Assembly: GCA_016234365.1 (NCBI GenBank)
Contig: JACRER010000051.1
Coordinates: 1-44,569 of the forward strand
Source of the DNA: Elusimicrobiota bacterium
GTDB lineage: Bacteria; Elusimicrobiota; Elusimicrobia; Elusimicrobiales; UBA9959
DNA: 44,569 bases
Direction of reading: 5' to 3'
The translations under genes were made by a program, and so were the position numbers. Below, piece after piece: positions 1 to 7,549 of this stretch. Each line of letters begins with the position of its first letter. Positions within the stretch are counted from its first letter, which is position 1. A model generated the notes under the pieces. That model was given only the letters and a program-made list of their open reading frames with translations. It was not told the DNA's origin and made no database searches.

Positions 1-95
1 GCGTAAGCGCGAAGGCCGAGCATGGACGGCGGCAACGGTGTTGCCGACCGTGTGCCCGCCGGGCCCATACCCCCGTGCCCACCCCTTCCCCGGAC

Positions 96-123
96 AAAGA
101 AAAAGCCGCGCGGTTGCGCGGCT
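96..123 (-). terminator. Rho-independent terminator after glyA
   Basis: A perfect 8-bp stem with a 4-base loop (104-111 / 116-123) is followed on the minus strand by a T-rich run. It lies 23 bases past the glyA stop and would end the HD-GYP/rsmI/phosphatase/glyA transcript. The remaining left edge (1-95) holds only a small hairpin (30-36 / 40-46) and no supported gene. Confidence 0.85.
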
Positions 124-145
124 CTCCCTTTTGGGGGCTCTGGAG

Positions 146-1396
146 TTAGTTCTCGAAGCCCGGGTACATGGGGAAGCCGGCGCAGAGCTGTTTCACCTGT
201 TCCTTGATGCCCTTCAGCGCCTTGTCGTCCTTGGCGTGGGCTATGGCTTCGTCGAACAGCCCGGCGACGATGGAAATCTGTTTCTCCTTCATGCCGCGGG
301 TGGTGATGGCCGGGGTGCCCAGGCGCACGCCGCTGGTGATCATGGGCTTCTGGGGGTCGAACGGGATGGTGTTCTTGTTGACCGTAATCCCGGCCTTGTC
401 CAGCGCCTGCTCGGCCTCCAGGCCGGTGATGTTCTTGGCGCGCAGGTCCACGCTCATCAGGTGGCAGTCGGTGCCGCCGGAAACTATGCGGTAGCCGCGG
501 CCCTGCAGTTCGCGCGCGAGCTTGCGGGAGTTCTTGAGCACCTGGGTCTGGTACTCTTTGAACTTCGGGCTCAGCGCTTCCTTGAAGCAGATGGCCTTGC
601 CGGCGATGGCGTGCATCAGCGGGCCGCCCTGGTTGCCGGGGAAGTTGGTGCGGTCCACGTTCTTGGCGTAGCAGCCCTTGGAGAGGATCAGGCCGCCGCG
701 GGGGCCGCGCAGGGTCTTATGCGTGGTGGTGGTGACGATGTCGGCGTACTCCACCGGCGACGGGTAGATGCCCGCGGCTATGAGGCCGGCGTAATGGGCG
801 ATGTCGGTCACCATGAAGGCCTTCCAGGTGTCGGCGGCGCGCTTGATGCGGGCCCAGTCCCATTTGCGGGAATAGTTGGAGGCGCCGGCCATGATGAGCT
901 TGGGGCGGTGCTTCTCTATGAGCTTTTCCATCTCGTCGTAGTCTATCAGTTCGGTCTCCTGGGAGACGTTCATGGTGATGATCTTGAAGTAGCGGCCGGA
1001 GAAGTTGAGCGGGTGGCCGTGGGAGAGGTGGCCGCCATGGGAGAGGTTGAGGCCCATCACGGTGTCGCCGGGGTTGATGAGGGAGAGGTAGGCGGCGATG
1101 TTGGCCTGCGTGCCGGAGTGCGGCTGCACGTTGGCGTGCTCGGCGTGGAAGAGTTTTTTGGCGCGGTCTATGGCCAGCTGCTCGGCCACGTCCACATGTT
1201 CGCAGCCGCCGTAATAGCGCTTGCCGGGGTAGCCTTCGGCGTATTTGTTGGTGAGCACGGAGCCAAGGGCCTCCAGGACGGCCTTGGAAGTGTAGTTCTC
1301 GGAGGCGATAAGTTCCAGGTTGTTCTGCTGGCGCAGCACTTCGCCGCGGACGGCCTGGTAAAGCTGGGGGTCGTTCTTCTTTATTTCTTCGTACAT
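146..1396 (-). CDS. glyA: Serine hydroxymethyltransferase
   Basis: PLP enzyme that interconverts serine and glycine while loading tetrahydrofolate with a one-carbon unit, in the cytoplasm. The 416-residue product has the usual family length. Visible family segments are the N-terminal LIASENYTS, YAEGYPGKRYYGG, the PLP-lysine region TTTHKTLRGPRGG and the C-terminal TSGVRLGTPAITTRG. The ATG is preceded by a good Shine-Dalgarno (AAGGAG about 7 bases upstream). It is the last gene of a minus-strand cluster, 44 bases after the phosphatase gene, and is followed by a clear terminator. Identification is firm. Confidence 0.97.
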   Translation of the reverse strand: MYEEIKKNDPQLYQAVRGEVLRQQNNLELIASENYTSKAVLEALGSVLTNKYAEGYPGKRYYGGCEHVDVAEQLAIDRAKKLFHAEHANVQPHSGTQANIAAYLSLINPGDTVMGLNLSHGGHLSHGHPLNFSGRYFKIITMNVSQETELIDYDEMEKLIEKHRPKLIMAGASNYSRKWDWARIKRAADTWKAFMVTDIAHYAGLIAAGIYPSPVEYADIVTTTTHKTLRGPRGGLILSKGCYAKNVDRTNFPGNQGGPLMHAIAGKAICFKEALSPKFKEYQTQVLKNSRKLARELQGRGYRIVSGGTDCHLMSVDLRAKNITGLEAEQALDKAGITVNKNTIPFDPQKPMITSGVRLGTPAITTRGMKEKQISIVAGLFDEAIAHAKDDKALKGIKEQVKQLCAGFPMYPGFEN

Positions 1397-1440
1397 GTGA
1401 GGTCTCCTTGTAAGCTTGCCGCAAGAAATCCAAATCTATT

Positions 1441-1893
1441 TTACTTCTTTTTCAGCTTTTCAAGCGCCGCTTCCACGGCGGACTTTATCAATTTGAACAC
1501 TTCGAAATAAAAAAAGTCGTCCCGGCCGAAGGGGTCGGCCACGTCGCCGTTGCCAAAGCCCGCGTAGTCCACCAGGGTGTGCGTTTTCTTGGCGGCCCGG
1601 GCGTAGCGCCGGATTATCTCGGCCTTGTGCCCCGCAGTCATGGCCAGCACCAGGTCGTTGCTTTTTATCATTTTGCCGGTCAGCGCCACGGGGACATGTT
1701 TGAAATTTTTCACCCCTTCTTTGGCCAGCAGGTCCGCGACCGCTTTGGGCTGGGGGATATCCGGCGTGGCCTCCAGGCCCGCCGAGGTGAACGCGATCTT
1801 GAGTTTTCCGTCGGCGGCCAGTTTGGCCGCGTAATAGTGGGCCAGCACGCTGCGGCAGGTGTTGCCGGTGCAGACGAAGAGGACTTTTTTCAA
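1441..1893 (-). CDS. Low-molecular-weight protein-tyrosine/arginine phosphatase family
   Basis: A 150-residue member of the low-molecular-weight phosphatase fold. The P-loop CTGNTCRS (CX5R) starts at about residue 8, and the general-acid segment DVADPFGRD is near residue 118. The first bases after the loop resemble Wzb/YwlE-type enzymes, which act on phosphotyrosine or phosphoarginine; the substrate cannot be told from sequence. The start is read as TTG at 1893-1891, because the family begins right at KKVLFVCTGNTC and no closer ATG is in frame. This TTG overlaps the rsmI stop (TTGA), so translation is probably coupled to rsmI. Confidence 0.88.
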   Translation of the reverse strand: MKKVLFVCTGNTCRSVLAHYYAAKLAADGKLKIAFTSAGLEATPDIPQPKAVADLLAKEGVKNFKHVPVALTGKMIKSNDLVLAMTAGHKAEIIRRYARAAKKTHTLVDYAGFGNGDVADPFGRDDFFYFEVFKLIKSAVEAALEKLKKK

Positions 1894-2612
1894 GGCATGT
1901 CCGGCATCGGGTCGGTCCCGGCGTCGGCCTCTTCTTCTTCCGCGGCGTCCGGCGGGCGCAGCAGCAGCACTATCTCGCCTTTGACGTCGCCGGCGGCCTC
2001 TATTTTGGCTATGGTTTCGTCTATCAAGGCGCCGGTGAACTCCTCGTAGATCTTGCTGATCTCGCGGGCCACTATGGCGGTAAGGCCGGGGCCGAATTCT
2101 TCGCGGGCCATGGCCAGGAATTTCTTGAGGCGGTAAGGGGATTCGAAAAGGATGACCGTTTTCTTCAGTTCGAAAGCGGCTTTGAGGGCTTTCACTATTT
2201 TGCCGCGGGAACGCGGCAGGAAACCCAGGAAAACGAAAGAGTCGCAGGGCAGGCCGGACCCGGCGGCCGCGGCTATAACCGCGGACGGCCCCGGCAGCGC
2301 GGTGATCTTTATGCCGGTCTGGCGGGCCAGCGCCACCAGTTTTTTTCCGGGGTCGGAAATGCACGGCGAGCCGCCGTCTGTTACCAGCGCGGCGCTTTTG
2401 CCGCCGCGCAGCCAGGCCATGGCCCCGGCCACGGATTTCTCGTCGTGCTCGTTGTAGCGGAACAGTTTTTTCTGCAGGCCGAAATGGTTGAGCAGGTTTA
2501 CCGTGCGGCGCGTGTCCTCGCAGAACACGGCGTCCACTTCTTTGAGCGTTTCCAGCGCGCGCAGCGTGATATCTTTTAGGTTGCCGATGGGGGTGGGGAC
2601 TATGTAGAGCAC
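1890..2612 (-). CDS. rsmI: 16S rRNA (cytidine1402-2'-O)-methyltransferase RsmI
   Basis: Methylates the ribose of C1402 in the decoding centre of 16S rRNA using S-adenosylmethionine. The 240-residue protein starts with LYIVPTPIGNLKDITLRAL, the hallmark of this tetrapyrrole-methylase-fold family. It continues with CEDTRRT, YNEHDE, LVTDGGSPCISDPG and ALPGPSAV, all typical. The start codon is GTG at 2612, 13 bases after the stop of the HD-GYP gene, with no strong Shine-Dalgarno. The C-terminus is acidic (AAEEEEADAGTD). The gene overlaps the following phosphatase start. Confidence 0.95.
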   Translation of the reverse strand: MLYIVPTPIGNLKDITLRALETLKEVDAVFCEDTRRTVNLLNHFGLQKKLFRYNEHDEKSVAGAMAWLRGGKSAALVTDGGSPCISDPGKKLVALARQTGIKITALPGPSAVIAAAAGSGLPCDSFVFLGFLPRSRGKIVKALKAAFELKKTVILFESPYRLKKFLAMAREEFGPGLTAIVAREISKIYEEFTGALIDETIAKIEAAGDVKGEIVLLLRPPDAAEEEEADAGTDPMPDMP

Positions 2613-2625
2613 GGGGGTGTCCGGC

Positions 2626-3855
2626 CTATTTCACGAATTCCGGCCAGCCGGCTTTTTCAAGCTTCAGGAAAGCCGTAACCACCTGCGGGTCGAACTGTTT
2701 GCCGGAGCCTTTTACGAGCTGGTCCTCGGCGATCTCCACGCCGAGGGCCTTGCGGTAGGGGCGGTCGCTGCGCATGGCGTCCCACGCGTCTATGGTGGCC
2801 ACTATGCGCGCGCCCAGCGGGATCTCTTCGCCCTTGAGGCCTTCGGGGTAGCCCATGCCGTTGTACCACTCCTGGTGGTACAGTACCATCTGCGAGACCG
2901 GGCCCAGGAAATGGATGGGGGAAAGGATCTGGTAGCCTATGGCCGGGTGTTTCTTGATCTCGTCGTATTCCTCGGCGGTCAGTTTACCCGGCTTGGAAAG
3001 GATGGCCCCGTCTATGCCTATCTTGCCGATATCGTGCAGCAGCGCCGCGTATTCCACGTAGCGCAGCATCTGGTCGGGCATGTGCAGTTCTTCCGCCAGG
3101 CGGCGGGCCTTCTGGCGGGCACGGCCGGCGTGGTCGCCGGTGTAGGAATCCTTGGCGTCTATCACGCGCGCCAGCGTCTGCACCATCTCCAGATAGAAAT
3201 TCTCCAGGCTCTCGTAGAGCTTTATGTTCTCCAGCGTTATGGCGGTCTCGCCGGCCAGCAGCGTGAGGAACTTGAGGTCGTAATCGGTGAAGGATTCTTT
3301 TTCGCGCGACAGATGCAGGTTCAACACGCCGAAAGGCTTGTCCTTAAGTTTGAGCGGGATGGCTATGAAGGGGTCCTTCTGCTCTTCTTTGCCGATGAAA
3401 TCCTTGTACTGGTTGTTCTGCGCCGGGTCGGTGACAAAGATGGTCTCGCCCGTCTGGCACGCGCGGCCCGCTATGCCCAGGCCGGGCTTTATGCGGGTGT
3501 TCTCCACGACTTCGCGGGAAATGTTCTTGGAGGCGGCTATTTTCAGCTTGTCGGCCTGGGTGTCGTGGATCATGAGCGAGCCGCGGGGGGAGCTGATGAG
3601 CTCGCAGGCGCATTCCACCACGGTCTGGTAAAAATCCTCTTTTTTTATCTGGCCGGCGCTGACTATGCCTATTTCGTGGATGGTGAGCAGGCTGGTCAGC
3701 AGCTCATCGAACTTGCCCCAGGTGGTCTTAAGCGAGTTGTCGCGGCCTTCTGAGTCGGCCGCCTGGCGGCCAAGGCGCAGGTCGTAAACCTTGCGCAGCA
3801 GGGCGCCTACGGCGAAAAGGAGTATGAGTATTACCAGCGAGAGCAGGTAGATCAT
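2626..3855 (-). CDS. Membrane-anchored GAF / HD-GYP domain protein
   Basis: Probable cyclic-di-GMP phosphodiesterase or related signalling hydrolase. The 409 residues comprise one N-terminal transmembrane helix (about 3-20), a GAF domain (about 75-215) and an HD-GYP domain (about 225-400). The HD pair is in LLHDIGKIGI, and the GYP loop reads YHQEWYNGMGYPEGL. The usual His-His pair before the Glu is Tyr-His here, which would remove one metal ligand compared with three-metal members. A weak -10 (TATAAT, minus strand, 3900-3895) precedes the gene. It heads the cluster with rsmI. The ligand of the GAF domain is unknown. Confidence 0.9.
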   Translation of the reverse strand: MIYLLSLVILILLFAVGALLRKVYDLRLGRQAADSEGRDNSLKTTWGKFDELLTSLLTIHEIGIVSAGQIKKEDFYQTVVECACELISSPRGSLMIHDTQADKLKIAASKNISREVVENTRIKPGLGIAGRACQTGETIFVTDPAQNNQYKDFIGKEEQKDPFIAIPLKLKDKPFGVLNLHLSREKESFTDYDLKFLTLLAGETAITLENIKLYESLENFYLEMVQTLARVIDAKDSYTGDHAGRARQKARRLAEELHMPDQMLRYVEYAALLHDIGKIGIDGAILSKPGKLTAEEYDEIKKHPAIGYQILSPIHFLGPVSQMVLYHQEWYNGMGYPEGLKGEEIPLGARIVATIDAWDAMRSDRPYRKALGVEIAEDQLVKGSGKQFDPQVVTAFLKLEKAGWPEFVK

Positions 3856-3924
3856 CAGTAGTAAGAGAATAGCAAAAGATAATCAAATAAATCCATTATA
3901 AAAAGGATAAGGATATCGAAGGGG

Positions 3925-4113
3925 CGCCGGCAGGTCCTCCCCGGCCGCCGTTGAGGGCGCAGGGCCAAGTGCTGAAGCGGACGGCCTATCATTATGGCCG
4001 CGGCGGCGCTGTTTGACGAGCGCACTGTGTGCGCGAGGAGTTCGCCGCCGGCGCAAGCACGCCGGCCGTCTTCTGCCGCGCCCGGCCAGGCGGCCGGGGA
4101 GGACCTGCCGGCG
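3925..4113. repeat. Palindromic intergenic element with 25-bp perfect terminal inverted repeats
   Basis: Arms 3925-3949 and 4089-4113 are exact reverse complements. The 139 bases between them are also loosely palindromic: GGGCGC, ACGGCC and GGCGGCG blocks recur in inverted order on the two sides. The element fills most of the gap between the divergent HD-GYP gene and dapB and ends 17 bases before the dapB -35 box. I see no coding sequence inside. It could be a miniature inverted-repeat element, a folded leader RNA or a recombination site; the sequence does not decide. Confidence 0.8.
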
Positions 4114-4130
4114 ACCGCAACGGAGAGCTT

Positions 4131-4160
4131 TTGCTATTGGGAAGGGATAAAAATTATAAT
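4131..4160 (+). promoter_or_regulatory. Sigma-70-type promoter of dapB
   Basis: TTGCTA (4131-4136), an 18-base spacer and a consensus TATAAT (4155-4160). Only 7 bases separate the -10 box from the dapB ATG, so transcription should begin at or next to the start codon, giving a leaderless mRNA. Confidence 0.7.
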
Positions 4161-4167
4161 TTGGCTG

Positions 4168-4890
4168 ATGGGCAAGAAAGCTTTGAAGATACTGCTCTGC
4201 GGAGCGTCCGGCCGCATGGGGCGCGCCGTCCGGGCCGAAATAGCCGCCTGCGGCGACTTCGCGCTTGCGGGGGCCGTGGACGCCAGGCCCTCTCCCGGGG
4301 TAGACCGGGCCCAGGCCTTTGCCGGCCTGCTTGCCGGGGCGGATGTGGTCGTGGATTTTTCCGTTCCGCAAGCCGCCTGCCGCTGCGCCGCCGCCTGCGC
4401 CAAAGCCCGCAAACCCTTTGTGACCGGCACCACCGGGTTCTCGCCCAGGCAGCTGGCCGCCCTTAAGGCCGCCGCCCGCCGCACCCCCGTTTTTGTTTCC
4501 CCTAACATGAGCCCGGCCGTAAACCTCTGCTTTTGGCTGGCGGCTTTCGCCGCCGGCCGCCTCGAGGGCTTTGCGGCGCACGTGCATGAGGCCCACCACG
4601 CGGCCAAAAAAGATATCCCGTCGGGCACCGCCCTGCGCTTTGCCGCGGCCATAGCCGCCGTGCGCGGCGGCAAAAAGCCCCCCATCACCAGCGTCAGGGC
4701 CGGCGACATGGTGGGCGACCACACCGTGCTGTACGCCGGCCCGCACGAGCGGGTGGAGCTTACTCACCGGGCCCATTCCCGCGCCGTGTTCGCGGCGGGC
4801 GCGCTTAAAGCCGCCGCCTGGACCGCGGCCCGCGCCCCGGGATTCTATGACTATTTCGACCTGCTCGGGATAAGGAAACTCCTGAGATAA
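4168..4890 (+). CDS. dapB: 4-hydroxy-tetrahydrodipicolinate reductase
   Basis: Catalyses the NAD(P)H-dependent reduction step toward diaminopimelate and lysine. The 240-residue protein has the nucleotide-binding loop CGASGRMG near residue 11, VTGTTGF near 92, and the substrate/catalytic block EAHHAAKKDIPSGTA near 142. In that block the His-His pair, the Lys and the SGT phosphate-type loop are all intact. The ATG at 4168 was chosen because the homologous region begins there and a consensus -10 box ends 7 bases upstream; no Shine-Dalgarno is present. The next gene starts 3 bases after the stop, so the two are probably co-transcribed. Confidence 0.95.
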   Translation: MGKKALKILLCGASGRMGRAVRAEIAACGDFALAGAVDARPSPGVDRAQAFAGLLAGADVVVDFSVPQAACRCAAACAKARKPFVTGTTGFSPRQLAALKAAARRTPVFVSPNMSPAVNLCFWLAAFAAGRLEGFAAHVHEAHHAAKKDIPSGTALRFAAAIAAVRGGKKPPITSVRAGDMVGDHTVLYAGPHERVELTHRAHSRAVFAAGALKAAAWTAARAPGFYDYFDLLGIRKLLR

Positions 4891-4893
4891 TTT

Positions 4894-5844
4894 ATGAACA
4901 AAGCCGAACTGATCAACTGGTTGCTCTTTGCCCTGGCGTCGCTCGCCGCGAGCGCCGCCTATATCTCCTACAAGAAGAGCGCGTACATCATCCAGCCGCC
5001 GCGCAAAACGGCCGTGGCCTTTGCGCCGGACCAGTACCGGCTGGCGCACGAAACCGTGGAATTCGCCACCGCGGACGGCGTGCGGCTTAAAGGCTGGTTC
5101 GTGCCGGCGCCCGGCGGCGAAGCCGGCCGCACCATAATTTTCTGCCACGGCTGGGGCTCCAACCGCGGCGAAATGCTGCGCGACACCTGGTTCCTGGCCG
5201 AGCAGGGGTTCAACCTGTTCTATTTCGACTTCCGCGCCTCCGGCGAGAGCAAGGGTTCCGTTTCCAGCGTGGGCTACCTGGAGACGCGCGACTTCGACGC
5301 GGCTTATAATTTCCTTAAGACCAACCGGCCCCAGGCGGCCGCGAGCGTGGGCGTGTTCGGCACGTCCATGGGCGGCGCGGTGGCGGTTTACGCCGCCGCC
5401 AAATACCCGGAACTGGTCTGCCTGCTGGCCGAAAACACCTTCCTGTCCTACAACAGGGTAGTGGAGTACTGGAGCTGGAAACGGCTGAAGACGCCGTATT
5501 TCCCTCTGGTCTGGCTCACGCTGTTCTTTGTGCGGCGCAAGCTCAAGGCCGACCCGGAACCGTTCAGCCCCGTCTACAATATCACCGGGGTGAAGATGCC
5601 GGTGATGTTCATCAACGGCGACAACGACGACCTGGTGCCCGAAGCGGACGCGGAGCGGCTCTTCGGGCTTTGCCCGTCGGAAAAGAAGCAGATGTGGGTA
5701 GTGGCCGGCGCGTCGCACGCCAAGTGCGCCGAAGTGGGCGGCGAGGTGTACCGCAACAAGGTTTCAGCGTTCTTCAAAGACAACCTCCCGGAGCCCGTCG
5801 AAGAGCCGCAGCAGCTGCCGCCGCAGGCCAAAACCGCGGTCTGA
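4894..5844 (+). CDS. Membrane-anchored alpha/beta hydrolase
   Basis: A 316-residue serine hydrolase with an N-terminal transmembrane anchor (about residues 8-24). The fold is recognisable by the oxyanion segment CHGWGSNRGE, DFRASGESKG, the nucleophile elbow GTSMGG (about residue 155), an acid in NGDNDDLVPE and a histidine in GASHAK. It resembles the BAAT/YfhR-type hydrolases, whose substrates are mostly unknown. The C-terminus is Pro/Glu/Gln-rich. It follows dapB by 3 bases, but a link to lysine synthesis is not implied by the sequence. No clear terminator follows. Confidence 0.88.
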   Translation: MNKAELINWLLFALASLAASAAYISYKKSAYIIQPPRKTAVAFAPDQYRLAHETVEFATADGVRLKGWFVPAPGGEAGRTIIFCHGWGSNRGEMLRDTWFLAEQGFNLFYFDFRASGESKGSVSSVGYLETRDFDAAYNFLKTNRPQAAASVGVFGTSMGGAVAVYAAAKYPELVCLLAENTFLSYNRVVEYWSWKRLKTPYFPLVWLTLFFVRRKLKADPEPFSPVYNITGVKMPVMFINGDNDDLVPEADAERLFGLCPSEKKQMWVVAGASHAKCAEVGGEVYRNKVSAFFKDNLPEPVEEPQQLPPQAKTAV

Positions 5845-5865
5845 AATTATTTCTGAAATTACTTG

Positions 5866-5894
5866 TTGCATTCTCCGTCGGCATAATGTAGTAT
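5866..5894 (+). promoter_or_regulatory. Promoter of the small repeat-protein gene
   Basis: TTGCAT (5866-5871), 17-base spacer, TAGTAT (5889-5894). It is followed by a GC-rich leader of about 70 bases containing short G-run/C-run complements and then a strong Shine-Dalgarno. The arrangement closely matches the promoter at 10166-10194 of the other tiny basic protein. Confidence 0.6.
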
Positions 5895-5971
5895 TTCACT
5901 ATCGCTCCCGACGGGGGCGAAATTCTGCCCCGGCGAGAGCAGGGGGGAAAGCATAACGGAGGAGTAATAAC

Positions 5972-6208
5972 ATGGCAGAAATGATACAGAAAGTTGGTCT
6001 GAAGCGTGAGAAGGGTTACCTTTATTTCATCGACAAGAAAGGCGACATCTCCTGCGCGCTCATGGCTCGCGGCAAAAAGAAGGGCGGCAAAGCTAAGGTT
6101 GCCGTGAAGGTCGGCCTGAAGAAAGAAAAGGGCTACCTGTACTTCATCGATAAAAAGGGCAACGTCTCCCGCGCCATCATGAAGAATTCCGGCAAGAAAA
6201 AGAAGTAA
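5972..6208 (+). CDS. Small basic protein with two tandem GYLYFIDKKG repeats
   Basis: A 78-residue lysine-rich protein made of two near-identical units, residues 8-32 and 47-71. Each contains KVGLK, EKGYLYFIDKKG and a short tail (DISCALM or NVSRAIM). The spacer and C-terminus are runs of Lys and Gly. There is no signal peptide. GGAGGAG at 5958-5964 is a strong ribosome site, a consensus-like promoter lies upstream and a strong terminator follows, so it should be a well-expressed single-gene transcript. Function is unknown. The strong positive charge suggests nucleic-acid or ribosome association, which is inference. Confidence 0.85.
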   Translation: MAEMIQKVGLKREKGYLYFIDKKGDISCALMARGKKKGGKAKVAVKVGLKKEKGYLYFIDKKGNVSRAIMKNSGKKKK

Positions 6209-6226
6209 TCCTTCTTTCTCTTGACG

Positions 6227-6259
6227 AACCGCCCGGCCTCAAAACCGGGCGGTTTTTTA
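6227..6259 (+). terminator. Rho-independent terminator of the small repeat-protein gene
   Basis: Perfect 10-bp stem (6227-6236 / 6245-6254) with an 8-base loop, running into six or more T residues. It lies 18 bases after the stop codon. Confidence 0.92.
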
Positions 6260-6263
6260 TTCC

Positions 6264-6398
6264 CAACTTTGAGTTGAATAACTCAAAGTTGCCCGCGAAG
6301 CGGGTCGAGGCCAAGCGCTATGCGCGCCAGGCCGAGAGGAAGTATGCCGCACGCAGTGCCAGCGCTATGCGCTGGGGAAGTTCCAGCAGGAACTTCCC
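6264..6398. repeat. Cluster of short perfect hairpins
   Basis: Four consecutive perfect hairpins occupy this gap: arms 6264-6275 / 6280-6291 (12 bp), 6292-6296 / 6300-6304 (5 bp), 6359-6365 / 6369-6375 (7 bp) and 6375-6384 / 6389-6398 (10 bp), plus GCGC-TAT-GCGC at 6315-6325. The last two share a base and compete, since GCGC at 6369-6372 can also pair with the GGCGC just after 6398. None has a T-run. They may be REP-like sequences or a structured RNA. Confidence 0.7.
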
Positions 6399-6411
6399 GG
6401 CGCTTTGTTTG

Positions 6412-6417
6412 TACAAT
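6412..6417 (+). promoter_or_regulatory. -10 box close to the start of the exported-protein gene
   Basis: TACAAT ends 6 bases before the ATG at 6424, so a transcript from here would be leaderless. I cannot point to a convincing -35 hexamer; the expected position falls inside the last hairpin of the cluster upstream. Confidence 0.4.
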
Positions 6418-6423
6418 GTGCTT

Positions 6424-7137
6424 ATGAAATTTTTAATAGTGCTCCTGTTGGCGGCCGGGCCCGCCGCGGCGCAGTGGGGTTCCTCGGAGAATTCCGCCGC
6501 GGCGGGATTGCTGGCCGGCCGCGCGGAGATCTCCGTGATAAGCGGCCTGCCCCTGGTCGACATGCTGGCCGCGCGCGAGAAAGCCTCTCTGCCCGTGACC
6601 ATAGCCTCTGCCACCTTCCTGGCCACGGTGGTCTTTGACGACAACTGGGACACCTGGTTTGTGATGAAACCTGCTGATGGGTTTGGCGCCGGCGCCTGGA
6701 AAGAGACCGACCTGGCCTCCGGGGCCGTCTATAATTATAAAGGAAAGGCGTTCCTCCTCAAGGCGGCCGACGGCGTGGTGTCTGTGGCCTCCGGCGGCGA
6801 AAAGCTGGAGGTTTCCGTAAACGCGCTGTTCGACAAGCTCTACGCGGACTCTTTCCGCATCACCTACGGGGACGTTATAACCTACGCCGCGTTCCGCAAC
6901 CTGGCGCCGCTTTCCCAGGAGGAAGGCACCGTGGCCCTGCGCCTCGGGTCTGACGGCCTGTATTATTATTCGGTCACGCCCGACGCCCAGATAGAAGCGC
7001 AGCCGCGCTGGCTGCTGGCCATTAACTGGGTGCTTTACGGCCTGCGGGTACAGGACGCGTCGCTGCTCTTCGTTTCTAAACCCATAGAACAGGCCCCGCG
7101 CCTGCCGCTGCGCCCCGAACGCTCCCGGCGCCGCTAA
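6424..7137 (+). CDS. Exported protein of unknown function
   Basis: A 237-residue protein beginning with a signal peptide (MKFLIVLLLAAGPAAAQ, cleavage likely after AAA). I do not recognise a domain. The mature part has short beta-rich stretches (SLPVTIASATFLATVVFDDN, FVMKPADG, YNYKGKAFLL) and two tyrosine-rich patches, and it ends in a basic tail (RPERSRRR). The frame is open further upstream through the hairpin cluster, but the signal peptide and the -10 box at 6412 fix the start at 6424. There is no Shine-Dalgarno. A strong bidirectional terminator follows. Confidence 0.75.
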   Translation: MKFLIVLLLAAGPAAAQWGSSENSAAAGLLAGRAEISVISGLPLVDMLAAREKASLPVTIASATFLATVVFDDNWDTWFVMKPADGFGAGAWKETDLASGAVYNYKGKAFLLKAADGVVSVASGGEKLEVSVNALFDKLYADSFRITYGDVITYAAFRNLAPLSQEEGTVALRLGSDGLYYYSVTPDAQIEAQPRWLLAINWVLYGLRVQDASLLFVSKPIEQAPRLPLRPERSRRR

Positions 7138-7146
7138 GCCGCCGCC

Positions 7147-7182
7147 AAAAAAAGAGGCCCGCAAGCGGGCCTCTTTCTTTTT
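7147..7182. terminator. Bidirectional terminator between convergent genes
   Basis: Perfect 12-bp stem (7151-7162 / 7165-7176) with a 2-base loop, flanked by a run of A on the left and a T-rich run on the right. It can therefore terminate both the plus-strand exported-protein gene and the minus-strand redox operon. Confidence 0.9.
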
Positions 7183-7194
7183 GGCGGGCAATTG

Positions 7195-7548
7195 CTAGAT
7201 GTCCACGTAAAGATACCCGGCTTCCGCCGCTACGGGCCAGGTTTTGAGGCCGCGCGTTTTGAGCGCCGGGTCGGCCGGGTCTTTGTGCGTGCTTTCCGGC
7301 GCCGCGGGCGCCGGGCCGGAAAGGGCCTCGCCGGTACGGATGTCGAACTGCGCGTAGTGCAGCGGGCAGGTGAGGATCCAGCCGGTAAGCGCGCCGCGCT
7401 CCAGCCTGGCGCTGGCGTGCCCGCAGGCGCGTTCAACCGCGTAGAACTTTCCCTCGTAATTGCAGAGAACCAGCTGGTGAGCGCCGGCGGTGACGGCTTT
7501 CATGCCGCCCGGGGCTATTTCATTCTCCGAGGCGAGTTTTGTTTTCAT
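7195..7548 (-). CDS. Rieske-type [2Fe-2S] ferredoxin (distal copy)
   Basis: A soluble 117-residue Rieske protein. The cluster ligands are in CGHASARLERG (Cys-x-His) and CPLHYAQFD (Cys-x-x-His), 16 residues apart, as in bacterial Rieske ferredoxins of dioxygenase systems. It lacks the disulfide cysteines of the bc1-type Rieske proteins and has no membrane anchor. It is the last gene of a four-gene minus-strand operon, starting one base after the stop of the FTR gene. Role inferred: one-electron carrier for the disulfide reductase encoded just upstream. It shares little with the first Rieske beyond the ligand motif. Confidence 0.9.
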   Translation of the reverse strand: MKTKLASENEIAPGGMKAVTAGAHQLVLCNYEGKFYAVERACGHASARLERGALTGWILTCPLHYAQFDIRTGEALSGPAPAAPESTHKDPADPALKTRGLKTWPVAAEAGYLYVDI

Positions 7549-7549
7549 G

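Noticed and set aside
38-1510. 490-residue open frame antisense to glyA
   Set aside because: High-G+C shadow of a certain gene; no recognisable domain and unsuitable amino-acid make-up.
3925-4113. Integron attC site
   Set aside because: Arms too long and perfect, and I do not find both core-site sequences (RYYYAAC and GTTRRRY) in the right positions; no integrase is in the window.
3883-5718. 611-residue minus-strand open frame across dapB and the hydrolase gene
   Set aside because: Overlaps two well-supported genes and the palindromic element; Arg/Gly/His-rich composition typical of an antisense shadow.
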